The translations under genes were made by a program, and so were the position numbers. A DNA stretch of 64,000 nucleotides, from NCBI RefSeq assembly GCF_028747205.1, contig NZ_CP112880.1:620001-684000 (forward strand). Direction: 5' to 3'. Position 1 is the first letter of the stretch; the number at the start of each line of letters is the position of its first letter. The notes under the pieces are model-generated. The model was not told the origin of the DNA. It ran no database searches and saw only the letters and a program-made list of their open reading frames with translations. Positions 54,629-62,112 of the stretch are shown here, piece after piece. The stretch comes from Streptomyces sp. CA-278952 (GTDB lineage: Bacteria > Actinomycetota > Actinomycetes > Streptomycetales > Streptomycetaceae).

Positions 54629-55603
54629 TCAGCCGCTCGCGTGCGCGGGTACGGGTGCGGGTTCCGGGACGCCCGCCGGGAGTGAGGGGTCCGCGCGCCG
54701 GGGGCTGCCGATGACGACCCTGGAGGGGACCTGGTCACCCGGGACAGGGGCCTCGGGCGGGGTGGCCGGGTCCGTGTTCCGCGCCTGGGCCCGGCTGAGG
54801 AGGATCACCCCGCGCACGGCAGCCGCCGTGCCGAGGAGCGCGAGCACGAGACTGACCGGTCCGCCCTGGAGGCGCTCGCCGAGCAGAGCCAGACCGATAG
54901 CGGCGGCGGCGACCGGGTTGGCGAGGGTGACCACCGCGAGCGGGGCGCCGAGCCCGCCCCGGTACGCGGTCTGGGAGAGCAGCAGGCCGCCCATCGCGAA
55001 GGCCGACACGAGCAGCGCCACCGTCAGCAGCCGCCAGCTGAACAGCGGGCCGCCGGAGTGGTCGGTGACCGCGACGGTGAGGGTCTGGGTGAGCGCGGAG
55101 GCGACCCCGGAGGTGATCCCGGAGGCCGCCGCGTGCCGCAGCCCCGGGCGGGCCCCGGGCCGGCTGAGTCCGGCGACGACCGCCATGGTCGCCGTGCCGA
55201 CGCCGAGCGCCTCGGGAAGGCTGAGGGTCTCATGGGGCGCGGAGCCGCCCGCGGTCAGGAGCAGCGCGCCGAGGCCGAGCAGGGTCAGGGCCGTGCCCCG
55301 CCATTCGACGCGGCCGACCCGGCGTCCGGCGGCGCGCGCCCCGAGCGGGACGGCGACGACGAGGGTGAGCGCGCCCAGCGGCTGGACCAGGGTGAGCGGG
55401 CCGTAGTTGAGCGCGGCGACGTGCAGCAGCGCACCCGCGGCGTTGAGGCCGACCGCCGACCACCAGGCGCCCCGGCCCAGCAGGCGGAGGAGTCCGGTGG
55501 ACGGGTCGGTGCGGGCGGCGAGCCGGGACTGCGCCACGGCGGCGGCCGCGTAGGCGCCGGCCGAGACCAGGGAGAGCGCGACGGCGAGCAGCGTGGCGTT
55601 CAT
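54629..55603 (-). CDS. DMT (EamA-like) family transporter
   Basis: A 324-residue membrane protein with about nine to ten short hydrophobic segments in two related halves. Typical segments are LLAVALSLVSAGAYAAAAVAQ, YGPLTLVQPLGALTLVVAVP and LGAPLAVVTLANPVAAAAIG. A hydrophilic Pro-rich tail forms the last ~45 residues. DMT proteins export or import small metabolites; the substrate is unknown. The ATG at 55603 overlaps the stop of the PAP2 gene by 4 bases, so the pair is co-translated, and the operator at 56703-56768 upstream of the PAP2 gene should control both. Confidence 0.8.
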   Translation of the reverse strand: MNATLLAVALSLVSAGAYAAAAVAQSRLAARTDPSTGLLRLLGRGAWWSAVGLNAAGALLHVAALNYGPLTLVQPLGALTLVVAVPLGARAAGRRVGRVEWRGTALTLLGLGALLLTAGGSAPHETLSLPEALGVGTATMAVVAGLSRPGARPGLRHAAASGITSGVASALTQTLTVAVTDHSGGPLFSWRLLTVALLVSAFAMGGLLLSQTAYRGGLGAPLAVVTLANPVAAAAIGLALLGERLQGGPVSLVLALLGTAAAVRGVILLSRAQARNTDPATPPEAPVPGDQVPSRVVIGSPRRADPSLPAGVPEPAPVPAHASG

Positions 55604-56643
55604 CGGGCGGCTCCGGCCCGGGCGGGCGCCTGTGATCCGGCATCCGCGCCGCTCGCGGGCCCGGCGGCTCCGAAGGACGGCGGCGGACCGGCCGCCGCGA
55701 AGGTCCCGGGCACGGTGACGGACCCCGCGGACCCCGCCGGGACGGCCGACGCGAAGACCTCGGGGACGGCGGCAGGCCCCGCAGACCCCGCCGGGACAGC
55801 CGACGCGAAGACCCTGGACGCCGCGCCATCCGCGTACGCCGGCACGGGAGACCCTTCCCCACTGCCCCACGGAGCCGGCCGGGGCAGCCGCGCGGGGGCA
55901 GTCCGGGCGGTCCGGGCGGACAGCGGCAACCGGAAGACGGCGAGGGCGAGGGCGACCATCGCCCCGACGACGATCGCGTCGAGCCAGTAGTGGTTCGCCG
56001 TGCCCACGACGACGAGCAGCGTCAGCGCCGGGTGCAGCAGCCACAGCCGGCGCCACCGGGAACGGGTGGCGCCGATCAGGCCGACGGCGACCATCACGGC
56101 CCAGCCGACGTGCAACGAGGGCATCGCGGCGAACTGGTTCGCCATCGTGTCGGTCGCGGGCGTCTGTCCGTACACCGTCGGCCCGTAGACCTGGCCGGTG
56201 TCGACGAGTCCGGCGACCGGCAGCATCCGGGGCGGGGCCAGCGGGAAGAGCAGGTGCAGGACCAGGGCGGCGGCGGTGAGCGCGGCGAGAACGCGGCGCG
56301 ACCGGACGTAGTGGCGGGGGCGGCACCAGTAGAGCCAGACCAGGAAGAGGGCCGTGGCCGGAAAGTGCACGGCGGCGTAGTAGGTGTTCGCCGCGTGGAT
56401 CAGGGGCTGGCTGTGCAGCAGCAGCCCCTGGACCGCGCCCTCGCCGGGAAGGTGCAGGGCACGTTCAAGGTCCCATACGTTCCCCGCGTTGCGGAACGCC
56501 TCCTCGACATGACCGTTGGCGGCCCTGCGGCCGAACTTGTAGGCCAGGAAGAGTCCGGCCACGAGAAAGAACTCGCGGACGAGGGGCGGTCGGGCACGTA
56601 TGTCCGGCTCCTGGTCCGTGGGCTCGGTGCGGGCGTAGGTCAC
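55600..56643 (-). CDS. PAP2-superfamily phosphatase-like membrane protein
   Basis: A 347-residue membrane protein with six hydrophobic segments. The phosphatase signature is split as usual: FAMPSLHVGWA-type AAMPSLHVGWAVM carries the SxxHxGW motif, and ANHYWLDAIVVG carries the closing HxxxD motif. The first KxxxxxxRP motif is less clear (RPRHYVRSRR region), as in the inositolphosphotransferase/PAP2_3-like subgroup. Family role: hydrolysis or transfer of lipid-linked phosphate at the outer membrane face. The C-terminal ~95 residues are low complexity, containing a duplicated VFASAVPAGSAG segment. GTG at 56643 starts VTYARTEP. Divergent from a TetR gene across a long inverted repeat. Confidence 0.8.
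   Translation of the reverse strand: MTYARTEPTDQEPDIRARPPLVREFFLVAGLFLAYKFGRRAANGHVEEAFRNAGNVWDLERALHLPGEGAVQGLLLHSQPLIHAANTYYAAVHFPATALFLVWLYWCRPRHYVRSRRVLAALTAAALVLHLLFPLAPPRMLPVAGLVDTGQVYGPTVYGQTPATDTMANQFAAMPSLHVGWAVMVAVGLIGATRSRWRRLWLLHPALTLLVVVGTANHYWLDAIVVGAMVALALAVFRLPLSARTARTAPARLPRPAPWGSGEGSPVPAYADGAASRVFASAVPAGSAGPAAVPEVFASAVPAGSAGSVTVPGTFAAAGPPPSFGAAGPASGADAGSQAPARAGAAR
55724..55813. repeat. imperfect 63-bp direct repeat in the PAP2 protein tail
   Basis: Two copies of a segment containing GACCCCGCCGGGACRGCCGA and CGCGAAGAC occur about 63 bases apart and encode the repeated VFASAVPAGSAG stretch in the low-complexity tail. Confidence 0.5.
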
Positions 56644-56702
56644 CCGGTGCCCCCTTGGATGCGAAGCGGTGTCAGGACGGCCCGGTGAACTCCACGCCGT
56701 AT

Positions 56703-56768
56703 CGATACGCCAGTGTACCGATACGCCGACGTATCGGTACACGTGCGTATCGGTACACTGGCGTATCG
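56703..56768. promoter_or_regulatory. long nested inverted repeat, TetR operator array
   Basis: A perfect 23-bp inverted repeat has arms 56703-56725 and 56746-56768. The core CGTATCGGTACAC occurs three times: reversed at 56713-56725, forward at 56730-56742 and forward at 56746-56758. The first two copies form their own 12-bp inverted repeat with a 6-bp spacer (56713-56724 / 56731-56742). It lies exactly between the divergent PAP2-DMT unit and the TetR gene, so it is very probably the TetR protein's own operator array, controlling both directions. Confidence 0.8.
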
Positions 56769-56803
56769 AGAACCTCACCGCACCGCCGCAGGAGGTACAG
56801 CCC

Positions 56804-57433
56804 ATGCCGTCGCCCGATTCCGCACAGGAGTCAGCCCTCACGTCCCGCCGGTCGAAGATCACACCGGAGCGGGCACAGGAGCTCTACGGGGCGGTGTTGG
56901 AGCTGTTGCGGGAGAGCGGTTACGAGTCGCTGACGATGGAGGGCGTGGCCTCGCGCACGCGGTGCGGCAAGTCGACGCTGTACCGGCAGTGGGGCTCCAA
57001 GCCGGAGCTGGTCGTGGCCGCACTGCACGGCACCCGGCGGATGCGGCTCCCGAACATCGACACCGGGACGCTGGCCGGGGACCTGCTGGAGGCCGCGCGG
57101 ACGATCGGCGAGGCTTCGGGGAGCGACACCCCGCTGATGCACGCTCTCAGCCATGCGGCGCTCCAGAGCCCCGAGCTGCTGTGCGCGCTGCGCGAGGCGC
57201 TGATCCTGCCGGAGATCGCGGCGATCGACACGATGGTCCGGCGGGGCCGGGAGCGCGGCGAGATCCCGGCGGACCTTCCGGGGGCCGAGTTCGTCGCGGC
57301 CCAGCTGCTCGGCGTGATGCGCGCCCGGCCGCTGCTGGAGGGGCGTTACGCCGACGCGGCGTATCTGACCCGGTTCGTCGAGATGGCGATCCTTCCGAGT
57401 CTCGGACTCACGGCGGGAGCGCCGGAGTCCTGA
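56804..57433 (+). CDS. TetR/AcrR family transcriptional regulator
   Basis: A 209-residue repressor. The N-terminal HTH (about residues 22-65) reads ERAQELYGAVLELLRESGYESLTMEGVASRTRCGKSTLYRQWGSK. A helical ligand-binding C-terminal domain of the TetR_C type follows (DTPLMHALSHAALQSPELL, EFVAAQLLGVMRARPLLEGR). ATG 56804 has GGAGG 8 bases upstream; the in-frame extension runs through the operator array and is rejected. It most probably represses itself and the divergent PAP2-DMT genes through 56703-56768. The inducing ligand is unknown. Confidence 0.87.
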   Translation: MPSPDSAQESALTSRRSKITPERAQELYGAVLELLRESGYESLTMEGVASRTRCGKSTLYRQWGSKPELVVAALHGTRRMRLPNIDTGTLAGDLLEAARTIGEASGSDTPLMHALSHAALQSPELLCALREALILPEIAAIDTMVRRGRERGEIPADLPGAEFVAAQLLGVMRARPLLEGRYADAAYLTRFVEMAILPSLGLTAGAPES

Positions 57434-57514
57434 CAGACGTGGACCGCCCGCCCCAGCGGATGGGCGGCGGTCCACCCGCGCCGCACCGTGGGGACGGGGG
57501 CGGCGCACCGCCCG

Positions 57515-57550
57515 GGCGGCCGGTGACCTCTGCGGAGGCCACCGGCCGCC
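57515..57550 (+). terminator. strong terminator after the TetR gene
   Basis: GGCGGCCGGTG-A-CCTC pairs with GAGG-C-CACCGGCCGCC across a 4-base TGCG loop, a 15-bp stem with one mismatch. A weaker hairpin (57439-57448 with 57466-57475, GTGGACCGCC arms) precedes it. Confidence 0.75.
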
Positions 57551-57612
57551 CGTGTGTCCGCGCCTCTTCACGGCCCGCCCCTATTACCCGGACCGTCCAT
57601 CCCCTGGATCCT

Positions 57613-57630
57613 CTAACAAGCGCTTGGTAG
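57613..57630. promoter_or_regulatory. TetR-type operator upstream of the SDR gene
   Basis: CTAACAAGCGCTTGGTAG: palindromic with a single mismatched pair, CAAGCGCTTG core. This CAAGCGCTTG form is common before actinobacterial lipid/acyl-CoA metabolism genes governed by TetR regulators. It lies ~190 bases before the SDR start. Confidence 0.65.
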
Positions 57631-57678
57631 ATTCTGGAAGGGGCAGCCGCAGGGGCGGGGTGATTCCCCGGCAGGGCC

Positions 57679-57809
57679 CCGGAAGGCGGGACTCCGGCAG
57701 GCGGGACCCCGGAACGCCTGACTCCAGAAACCGGGACCCGGAAGGCCAGGCCTCAGAAGGCGGGACTCGGAAGGCCAGGCCCCAGAAGACGGGACCCCGG
57801 AGCCAGAAG
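57679..57809. repeat. array of about nine degenerate 14-15-bp tandem units
   Basis: Units follow the pattern CNGGAAGGCGGGACT or CNGAAGGCCAGGCCC, for example 57694-57708, 57739-57753, 57754-57767, 57768-57782 and 57783-57797. They run without gaps up to about 13 bases before the SDR start codon, inside the expected 5' untranslated region. Confidence 0.65.
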
Positions 57810-57821
57810 TGAGGGCGGACC

Positions 57822-58616
57822 ATGGATCAGTCCCGCGCGATGGACTTCACCGGACGAGCGGTGCTGGTCACCGGCGGCACCAGGGGCCTGGGGGCCGCGC
57901 TGGCGAGGGCCTTCCTCGCGAGCGGTGCGGACGTCATGGTCTGCGGCCGCTCCACGCCGGCGACCCTGCCGTCGACGGGCGGGCGCGAGGCCTCGTTCCG
58001 GGTCGCGGACCTGCGGGACCCCACGGAGGCCGCGGACCTCGTCACCGCGACCGTCGAGCGGTTCGGCCGGCTGGACGTCCTCGTGAACAACGCCGGCGGC
58101 TCCCCCGAAGCCGACGCGGCGACCGTATCGCCGCGCTTCGTCGAGAAGGTGGTCGCGCTCAATCTCCTCGCCCCCTTCTACACGGCCCAGGCGGCGAACC
58201 TGGTGATGCGGGAGCAGCCGGACGGCGGGGGCGTGATCAACATCGGCAGCGTCTCGGCCCACGACCCGCAGCCGGGCACCGCCGCCTACTCCGCGGCCAA
58301 GGCGGGCCTGCTCGGGCTGACCCGGGCGCTGGCCCTCGAATGGGCGCCGCGGGTCCGGGTCAACCACATCACCGCGGGCCTCATCCGCACCGAGAACGCC
58401 ACCGCGCTGTACGGCGACGACGACGGGGCCGCGATGGCGGGCATCGTCCCGATGGGACGACTGGCGGAACCGGACGACGTGGCGCGGGCCTGCCTCTGGC
58501 TGGCCTGCGACCTCTCCTCGTACGTCAACGGCGCCGATCTCGCCGTCCACGGCGGCGGCGAGATCCCGGCCAGGCATGCGCCCCACCGGACCACGCCCCC
58601 CTTTTCGTCACCTTGA
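57822..58616 (+). CDS. SDR family oxidoreductase
   Basis: A 264-residue classical short-chain dehydrogenase. The cofactor loop is TGGTRGLGAALA (residues 18-29), LVNNAGG is at about 88-94, the catalytic Ser is in INIGSVSAHD, and Tyr-Lys in TAAYSAAKAGLLGL (about 150-163). The cofactor is probably NAD(P)H and the substrate an alcohol/ketone of unknown nature; the operator form upstream hints at lipid or acyl-CoA metabolism. ATG 57822 is used; ATG 57840 is possible and would begin directly at MDFTGRAVLVTG. A promoter for the next gene is embedded in its 3' end. Confidence 0.88.
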   Translation: MDQSRAMDFTGRAVLVTGGTRGLGAALARAFLASGADVMVCGRSTPATLPSTGGREASFRVADLRDPTEAADLVTATVERFGRLDVLVNNAGGSPEADAATVSPRFVEKVVALNLLAPFYTAQAANLVMREQPDGGGVINIGSVSAHDPQPGTAAYSAAKAGLLGLTRALALEWAPRVRVNHITAGLIRTENATALYGDDDGAAMAGIVPMGRLAEPDDVARACLWLACDLSSYVNGADLAVHGGGEIPARHAPHRTTPPFSSP

Positions 58617-58642
58617 CTCTATTCACTCCCATCCCTTATCGT
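58613..58642 (+). promoter_or_regulatory. sigma-70-type promoter for the SPFH/NAD-kinase pair
   Basis: TTGACT (58613-58618) and TATCGT (58637-58642) with 18-bp spacing, in a conspicuous AT-rich break at the end of the SDR gene, ~30 bases upstream of the SPFH start. Confidence 0.6.
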
Positions 58643-58672
58643 CGTACTGACGAAATCGAGGGGGTCCCCATC

Positions 58673-59686
58673 ATGGCCGACATCACCCGGCGCTTCGGCT
58701 GGCGCCACCTGCGCTCCGCGCCCACCGCCCACATCCGCCACCACCACCGCGGTCGGCTCACCCACGACGGCCAGGGGCTCAGCTTCTGGTACCGGTCCTT
58801 GTCGGCGGCGCTCTCCGAAGTGCCGGTCGACGACCGGGAGCTGGCCATGGCGTTCCACGCCCGTACGGCCGACTTCCAGGACGTCACCGTGCAGGCCACC
58901 GTCACCTACCGGATCAGCGATCCGGCCGAGGCTGCGAACCGGCTCGACTTCTCCGTGGACCCGGACACCGGGAGCTGGCGCGGCGCACCGCTGGAACAGA
59001 TCGCCACCCTCCTCACCGAGACCGCGCAGCAGCACACGCTGGACGTACTGGCCCGCACGCCGCTCGCGGCGGCCCTGGTCGACGGCGTCGCCTCCGTACG
59101 CGAACGGGTCGCCACCGGTCTCACCGCCGAGCCCCGCCTCCCGGCCACCGGCATCGACGTGGTGGCCGTGCGCGTCGTCGCGATCCGCCCCGAGGCCGAA
59201 GTCGAGCGCGCCCTGCGCACCCCGGCCCGCGAGCAGATCCAGCAGGAGGCGGACCGGGCCACCTACGAACGGCGGGCCGTGGCCGTCGAGCGCGAACGCA
59301 CCATCGCCGAGAACGAGCTGGCCAGCCAGATCGAACTGGCCCGGCGCGAGGAGCAGCTGGTCGACCAGCGCGGCACCAACGCCCGCCGCGAGGCCGAGGA
59401 GAAGGCCGCGGCCGACGGCGTACGGACCGAGGCGGAGGCGGCCCGCAAGGTACGCCTGGCCCGCGCGGAGGCCGAGGCGGCGCGCGAGACGGGCGCGGCG
59501 CGGGCCGAGGCCCAGGCCTCCTGGCTGCGGGTGCACGGCGATGCCGATCCGGCCACGCTGCACGCCCTGGCGGCGACCCGGCTCGCGGAGAACCTGCCGC
59601 GCGTCGAGAGCATCACCCTCTCCCCCGACGTGCTCACCGGGCTGCTCGCCAAGCTCGGGCGTCCGGAAGGCGGGGCGGGCGCGTGA
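58673..59686 (+). CDS. SPFH/band 7 domain-containing protein
   Basis: A 337-residue protein without a clear membrane segment at the N-terminus. Residues ~20-200 form the band-7/SPFH fold: GLSFWYRSLSAALSEVPVDDREL, FQDVTVQATVTYRISDP and GIDVVAVRVVAIRPEAEVERAL. Residues ~200-290 form a long charged Ala/Glu/Arg coiled coil (REQIQQEADRATYERRAVAV onward), as in flotillin-like proteins that build membrane-associated rings. A small C-terminal domain follows. The ATG has GAGGGGG upstream. It overlaps the NAD-kinase-like gene by 4 bases (GTGA), so the products are made in step and probably interact. Function in bacteria: membrane microdomain scaffolds, inferred only. Confidence 0.85.
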   Translation: MADITRRFGWRHLRSAPTAHIRHHHRGRLTHDGQGLSFWYRSLSAALSEVPVDDRELAMAFHARTADFQDVTVQATVTYRISDPAEAANRLDFSVDPDTGSWRGAPLEQIATLLTETAQQHTLDVLARTPLAAALVDGVASVRERVATGLTAEPRLPATGIDVVAVRVVAIRPEAEVERALRTPAREQIQQEADRATYERRAVAVERERTIAENELASQIELARREEQLVDQRGTNARREAEEKAAADGVRTEAEAARKVRLARAEAEAARETGAARAEAQASWLRVHGDADPATLHALAATRLAENLPRVESITLSPDVLTGLLAKLGRPEGGAGA

Positions 59687-60582
59687 GCCTGGCGCCCCGG
59701 GCGGTGCTCGTCCACCGGCGGACGGAGTACGAGGAGCTGCTCGCCCGGCACGGGACGCACGGGCAGGCCGCGTTCTTCCTGTCCAGCCGGGGGCGCTCGA
59801 TCGACGAGGTGGCCCGCCGCCACGAGGACACCCGGCGGGCGCTGCGCGAGGTCGCGGCGGCGGTGCCGCTCACCTGGCGCAGCTCCCGGGTGGAGCGGGC
59901 GGACCTGGACCGCTTCCTGTTCGCCCCGGAGGACGTGGTGGTCGTCGTCGGCCAGGACGGGCTGGTCGCCAACACCGCGAAGTACCTGTCCGGACAGCCG
60001 GTGGTGGGCATCGACACCGACCCGGGGCGCAACCCCGGCGTCCTGGTCCGCCACCGCCACGCCGACGCGGCCGCCCTGCTGCGCGCCGCGACCGCCGCCG
60101 GAGGGAGCGCCGAGGAGCTGACCATGGTCGAGGCCGTCGCCGACGACACGCAGCGCCTCCTCGCCCTGAACGAGATCTACCTCGGACCGCCCGGCCACCA
60201 GACGGCCCGCTACCGCCTGGGCCCCGACGGCGAGAGCGCCCCCGGGGAAGCGCAGGCCTCCTCCGGGGTGCTGGTCGGCACCGGCACGGGAGCCACCGGG
60301 TGGCTCCGCTCGCTGTGGCTGGAGCGCGGCGGCACCCTGCCGCTGCCCGCGCCCTGCGACGCGCGCCTCCTGTGGTTCGTCCGCGAGGCCTGGCCCTCCC
60401 CGGCGACCGGGACGTCCAGGGTGGCGGGCGAGCTGGGGCGCGGGCAGGGGCTGCGGCTGACCGTGGAGTCGGACCGGGTCGTGGTCTTCGGGGACGGAAT
60501 GGAGTCCGACGCCCTGGAGCTGACCTGGGGGCAGAGCGTACGGCTCGGCATCGCGGAGAGGTCGCTGCGCCTGGTGACCTGA
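59683..60582 (+). CDS. NAD(+)/NADH kinase-like protein coupled to the SPFH protein
   Basis: A 299-residue protein of the ATP-NAD kinase fold. Matching landmarks are VVVVGQDGLVANTAKYL (position of the GGDGT nucleotide motif), VVGIDTDPGRNPGVL, ALNEIYLG (NE motif), ASSGVLVGTGTGATGWLRSL (position of the substrate loop with TGST-type residues) and a C-terminal strand ending FGDGMESDALELTWGQSV. The first Gly of GGDG is Gln here and the Thr is Leu, so catalysis may differ from ordinary NAD kinase. GTG start inside the SPFH stop. This SPFH/NAD-kinase-like pair is seen in other actinomycetes as far as I recall. The housekeeping NAD kinase should be elsewhere in the genome. Confidence 0.75.
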   Translation: MSLAPRAVLVHRRTEYEELLARHGTHGQAAFFLSSRGRSIDEVARRHEDTRRALREVAAAVPLTWRSSRVERADLDRFLFAPEDVVVVVGQDGLVANTAKYLSGQPVVGIDTDPGRNPGVLVRHRHADAAALLRAATAAGGSAEELTMVEAVADDTQRLLALNEIYLGPPGHQTARYRLGPDGESAPGEAQASSGVLVGTGTGATGWLRSLWLERGGTLPLPAPCDARLLWFVREAWPSPATGTSRVAGELGRGQGLRLTVESDRVVVFGDGMESDALELTWGQSVRLGIAERSLRLVT

Positions 60583-60695
60583 GCGCACCCGCCACCGCCG
60601 CCGCCCCGGGCGCCCGGGCCATCGCCGCCCCGGCCGCCCGTGCCGCTTCGCTACGGTGGTCCGGACCCGGCACCGGAGAGCGGAGAACCAGCACC

Positions 60696-61196
60696 ATGTC
60701 AGCCGACCCTGTCACCGAGCCCGCCCGCAACACCCGCCCGCCCACCGCGCAGGCGGCCCTCGGGGTCGGCGTGATCGTCGAGGACGGCCGGGGACGCGTG
60801 CTGCTGGGCCGGCACCACAGCGGTACGTGGGAGCTGCCGGGCGGGAAGGTCGACGCGACGCACGAGTCGATCGCCGCCGCGGCCGCCCGGGAGCTGCGCG
60901 AGGAGACGGGCCTGGTCGTCGACGAGGCAGCCGTGGACGTCGTCGCGATGGTCCACGACGTGATCGGCGGGATCAACCGCATCAGCATGGCGGCCGTCGT
61001 GCGGCTCGCCTCCGGCGTCCCCGAGGTGACCGAACCGCACCTGATCAGCGCCTGGCGGTGGACCGCGCCCGAGGACCTGCCGACCCCGCTGTTCGACCCG
61101 TCGGCGCAGATCCTCGCCGTCTGGCGACCGGAGCTGGGCATCACCCACCCGCCCGCGCATGTGCTGCGCATCGCCCCGGACGAGAACCGCGCCTGA
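60696..61196 (+). CDS. NUDIX hydrolase
   Basis: A 166-residue NUDIX protein. The strand GVGVIVEDGRGRVLLGRHHSG leads into the Nudix box GGKVDATHESIAAAAARELREETGL. It has one residue more than the canonical G-x5-E spacing but keeps the E-x7-REL-x-EE-x-G metal-binding part. It hydrolyses a nucleoside diphosphate-linked compound; sequence around the box resembles NUDT15/MutT-like sanitising enzymes, but specificity cannot be set. ATG 60696 (GGAGAGCGGAG upstream) begins the family-like sequence; the much longer open frame upstream is antisense-type artefact. Same strand as the SPFH pair but with its own 113-base leader. Confidence 0.85.
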   Translation: MSADPVTEPARNTRPPTAQAALGVGVIVEDGRGRVLLGRHHSGTWELPGGKVDATHESIAAAAARELREETGLVVDEAAVDVVAMVHDVIGGINRISMAAVVRLASGVPEVTEPHLISAWRWTAPEDLPTPLFDPSAQILAVWRPELGITHPPAHVLRIAPDENRA

Positions 61197-61300
61197 CGCA
61201 TCGCCCTCGCCGCTCGCAGGCCTCCCCCGTAACCACAGATGCGAACTAATCGGACCCACTGTATGAATAGGGGACCATCCGTACGATAGGGAGTAGGCCC

Positions 61301-61705
61301 ATGGACGATTACCCGCTCCTGGACGTCTTTCTGACCATGCTGTACCTGTTCCTCTGGGTCATGTGGTTCTTCCTGCTGTTCAAGGTCGTCACCGACCTCT
61401 TCCGGGACCACTCGCTGAACGGCTGGGCCAAGGCGGGCTGGCTGGTCCTCGTCATCCTGCTGCCGTACCTGGGCGTACTGATCTACCTGATCGCCCGCGG
61501 TCGCAGCATGCACGAACGCGACGAGAAGCTGGCCAAGGACTCGGAGGCGGCGTTCCGCAACTACGTGCGCGAAGCCGCGACGAGCCAGGGCGGATCCGGC
61601 GGCAGCGACCATGTGAAGGACCTGGCGAAACTCGCCGAGCTCAAGGACAAGGGCGCGCTCAACCCCGAGGAGTACGAGCGGGCGAAGGCGAAGCTGCTCG
61701 CCTGA
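61301..61705 (+). CDS. PLDc-N/SHOCT small membrane protein
   Basis: A 134-residue protein. Two membrane helices (about residues 9-29 and 44-65) form a PLDc_N-type hairpin: LYLFLWVMWFFLLFKVVTDLF, then AKAGWLVLVILLPYLGVLIYL followed by IARGRSMHERD. A linker and a C-terminal SHOCT motif (about 107-133: DLAKLAELKDKGALNPEEYERAKAKLL) complete it. SHOCT motifs mediate oligomerisation; no enzymatic activity is expected. AGGGAG lies 12-17 bases before the ATG. Followed by a strong terminator. Confidence 0.85.
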   Translation: MDDYPLLDVFLTMLYLFLWVMWFFLLFKVVTDLFRDHSLNGWAKAGWLVLVILLPYLGVLIYLIARGRSMHERDEKLAKDSEAAFRNYVREAATSQGGSGGSDHVKDLAKLAELKDKGALNPEEYERAKAKLLA

Positions 61706-61716
61706 GGCAGGGCTCC

Positions 61717-61754
61717 GGGCTCCGGCCCTCGCCCGAGGCCGAGGGCCGGAGCCC
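61717..61754 (+). terminator. strong terminator after the SHOCT gene
   Basis: Perfect 15-base arms at 61717-61731 and 61740-61754 (GGGCTCCGGCCCTCG and its complement) with an 8-nt loop. Confidence 0.8.
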
Positions 61755-61803
61755 TGCTCGCGTGTTCTATCGTGGGGTGATCTTCGAGGAAGAGCAGGCG
61801 TAC

Positions 61804-62022
61804 ATGAGGCGAGCGACGACCTCCGCGGCGGCCACCGTCGCGCTGCGCGGTCTGCTCGTGCTCCTGGTGGCCGTGGTCAGCCTGCTCTGTCTGGTCGGCC
61901 GGTCCTCGCCGCAGCCGCAGGGCACGCCCCCTTCCAGCGCGATCTCCGTGGCGCAGGCGGCCGCGGCCACCGCCGTGCCGGTGTCTCCCTGCCTGATCAC
62001 GACATTCCACACCCAGCCGTGA
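61804..62022 (+). CDS. small exported or membrane protein, unrecognised
   Basis: A 72-residue open frame with GAGGAAGAG upstream of ATG 61804. It has a basic start (MRRATTSAAATVALRG), one strong hydrophobic segment (about residues 17-35, LLVLLVAVVSLLCLVG), then a Pro/Ser/Ala-rich tail with one Cys. It looks like a signal-anchor or secreted microprotein; no family is recognised. It has its own leader after the terminator at 61717-61754, so independent transcription is likely. Support is moderate because it is short. Confidence 0.5.
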   Translation: MRRATTSAAATVALRGLLVLLVAVVSLLCLVGRSSPQPQGTPPSSAISVAQAAAATAVPVSPCLITTFHTQP

Positions 62023-62112
62023 CCCGCGGTCGGTCCCGCGTGGTCCACGCCCACTTTCCAGTGGACGGAGCATGCCGTCCCGCCGCGCGTCGGGACCCCG
62101 ACCGATACCCCG

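Larger units (their letters stand above)
57434..57821. other. intergenic region with two hairpins, an operator and a degenerate repeat array
   Basis: 388 bases without a gene. In order they hold a hairpin at 57439-57475, a strong terminator at 57515-57550, a palindromic operator at 57613-57630 and an array of ~15-bp units at 57679-57809 that ends directly before the SDR start. Confidence 0.6.

Noticed and set aside
59541..60690. N-terminal 385 residues of the long frame ending in the NUDIX gene
   Set aside because: This part is out of frame with the NAD-kinase-like gene on the same DNA and is Arg/Pro-rich nonsense; only the part from 60696 has NUDIX motifs.
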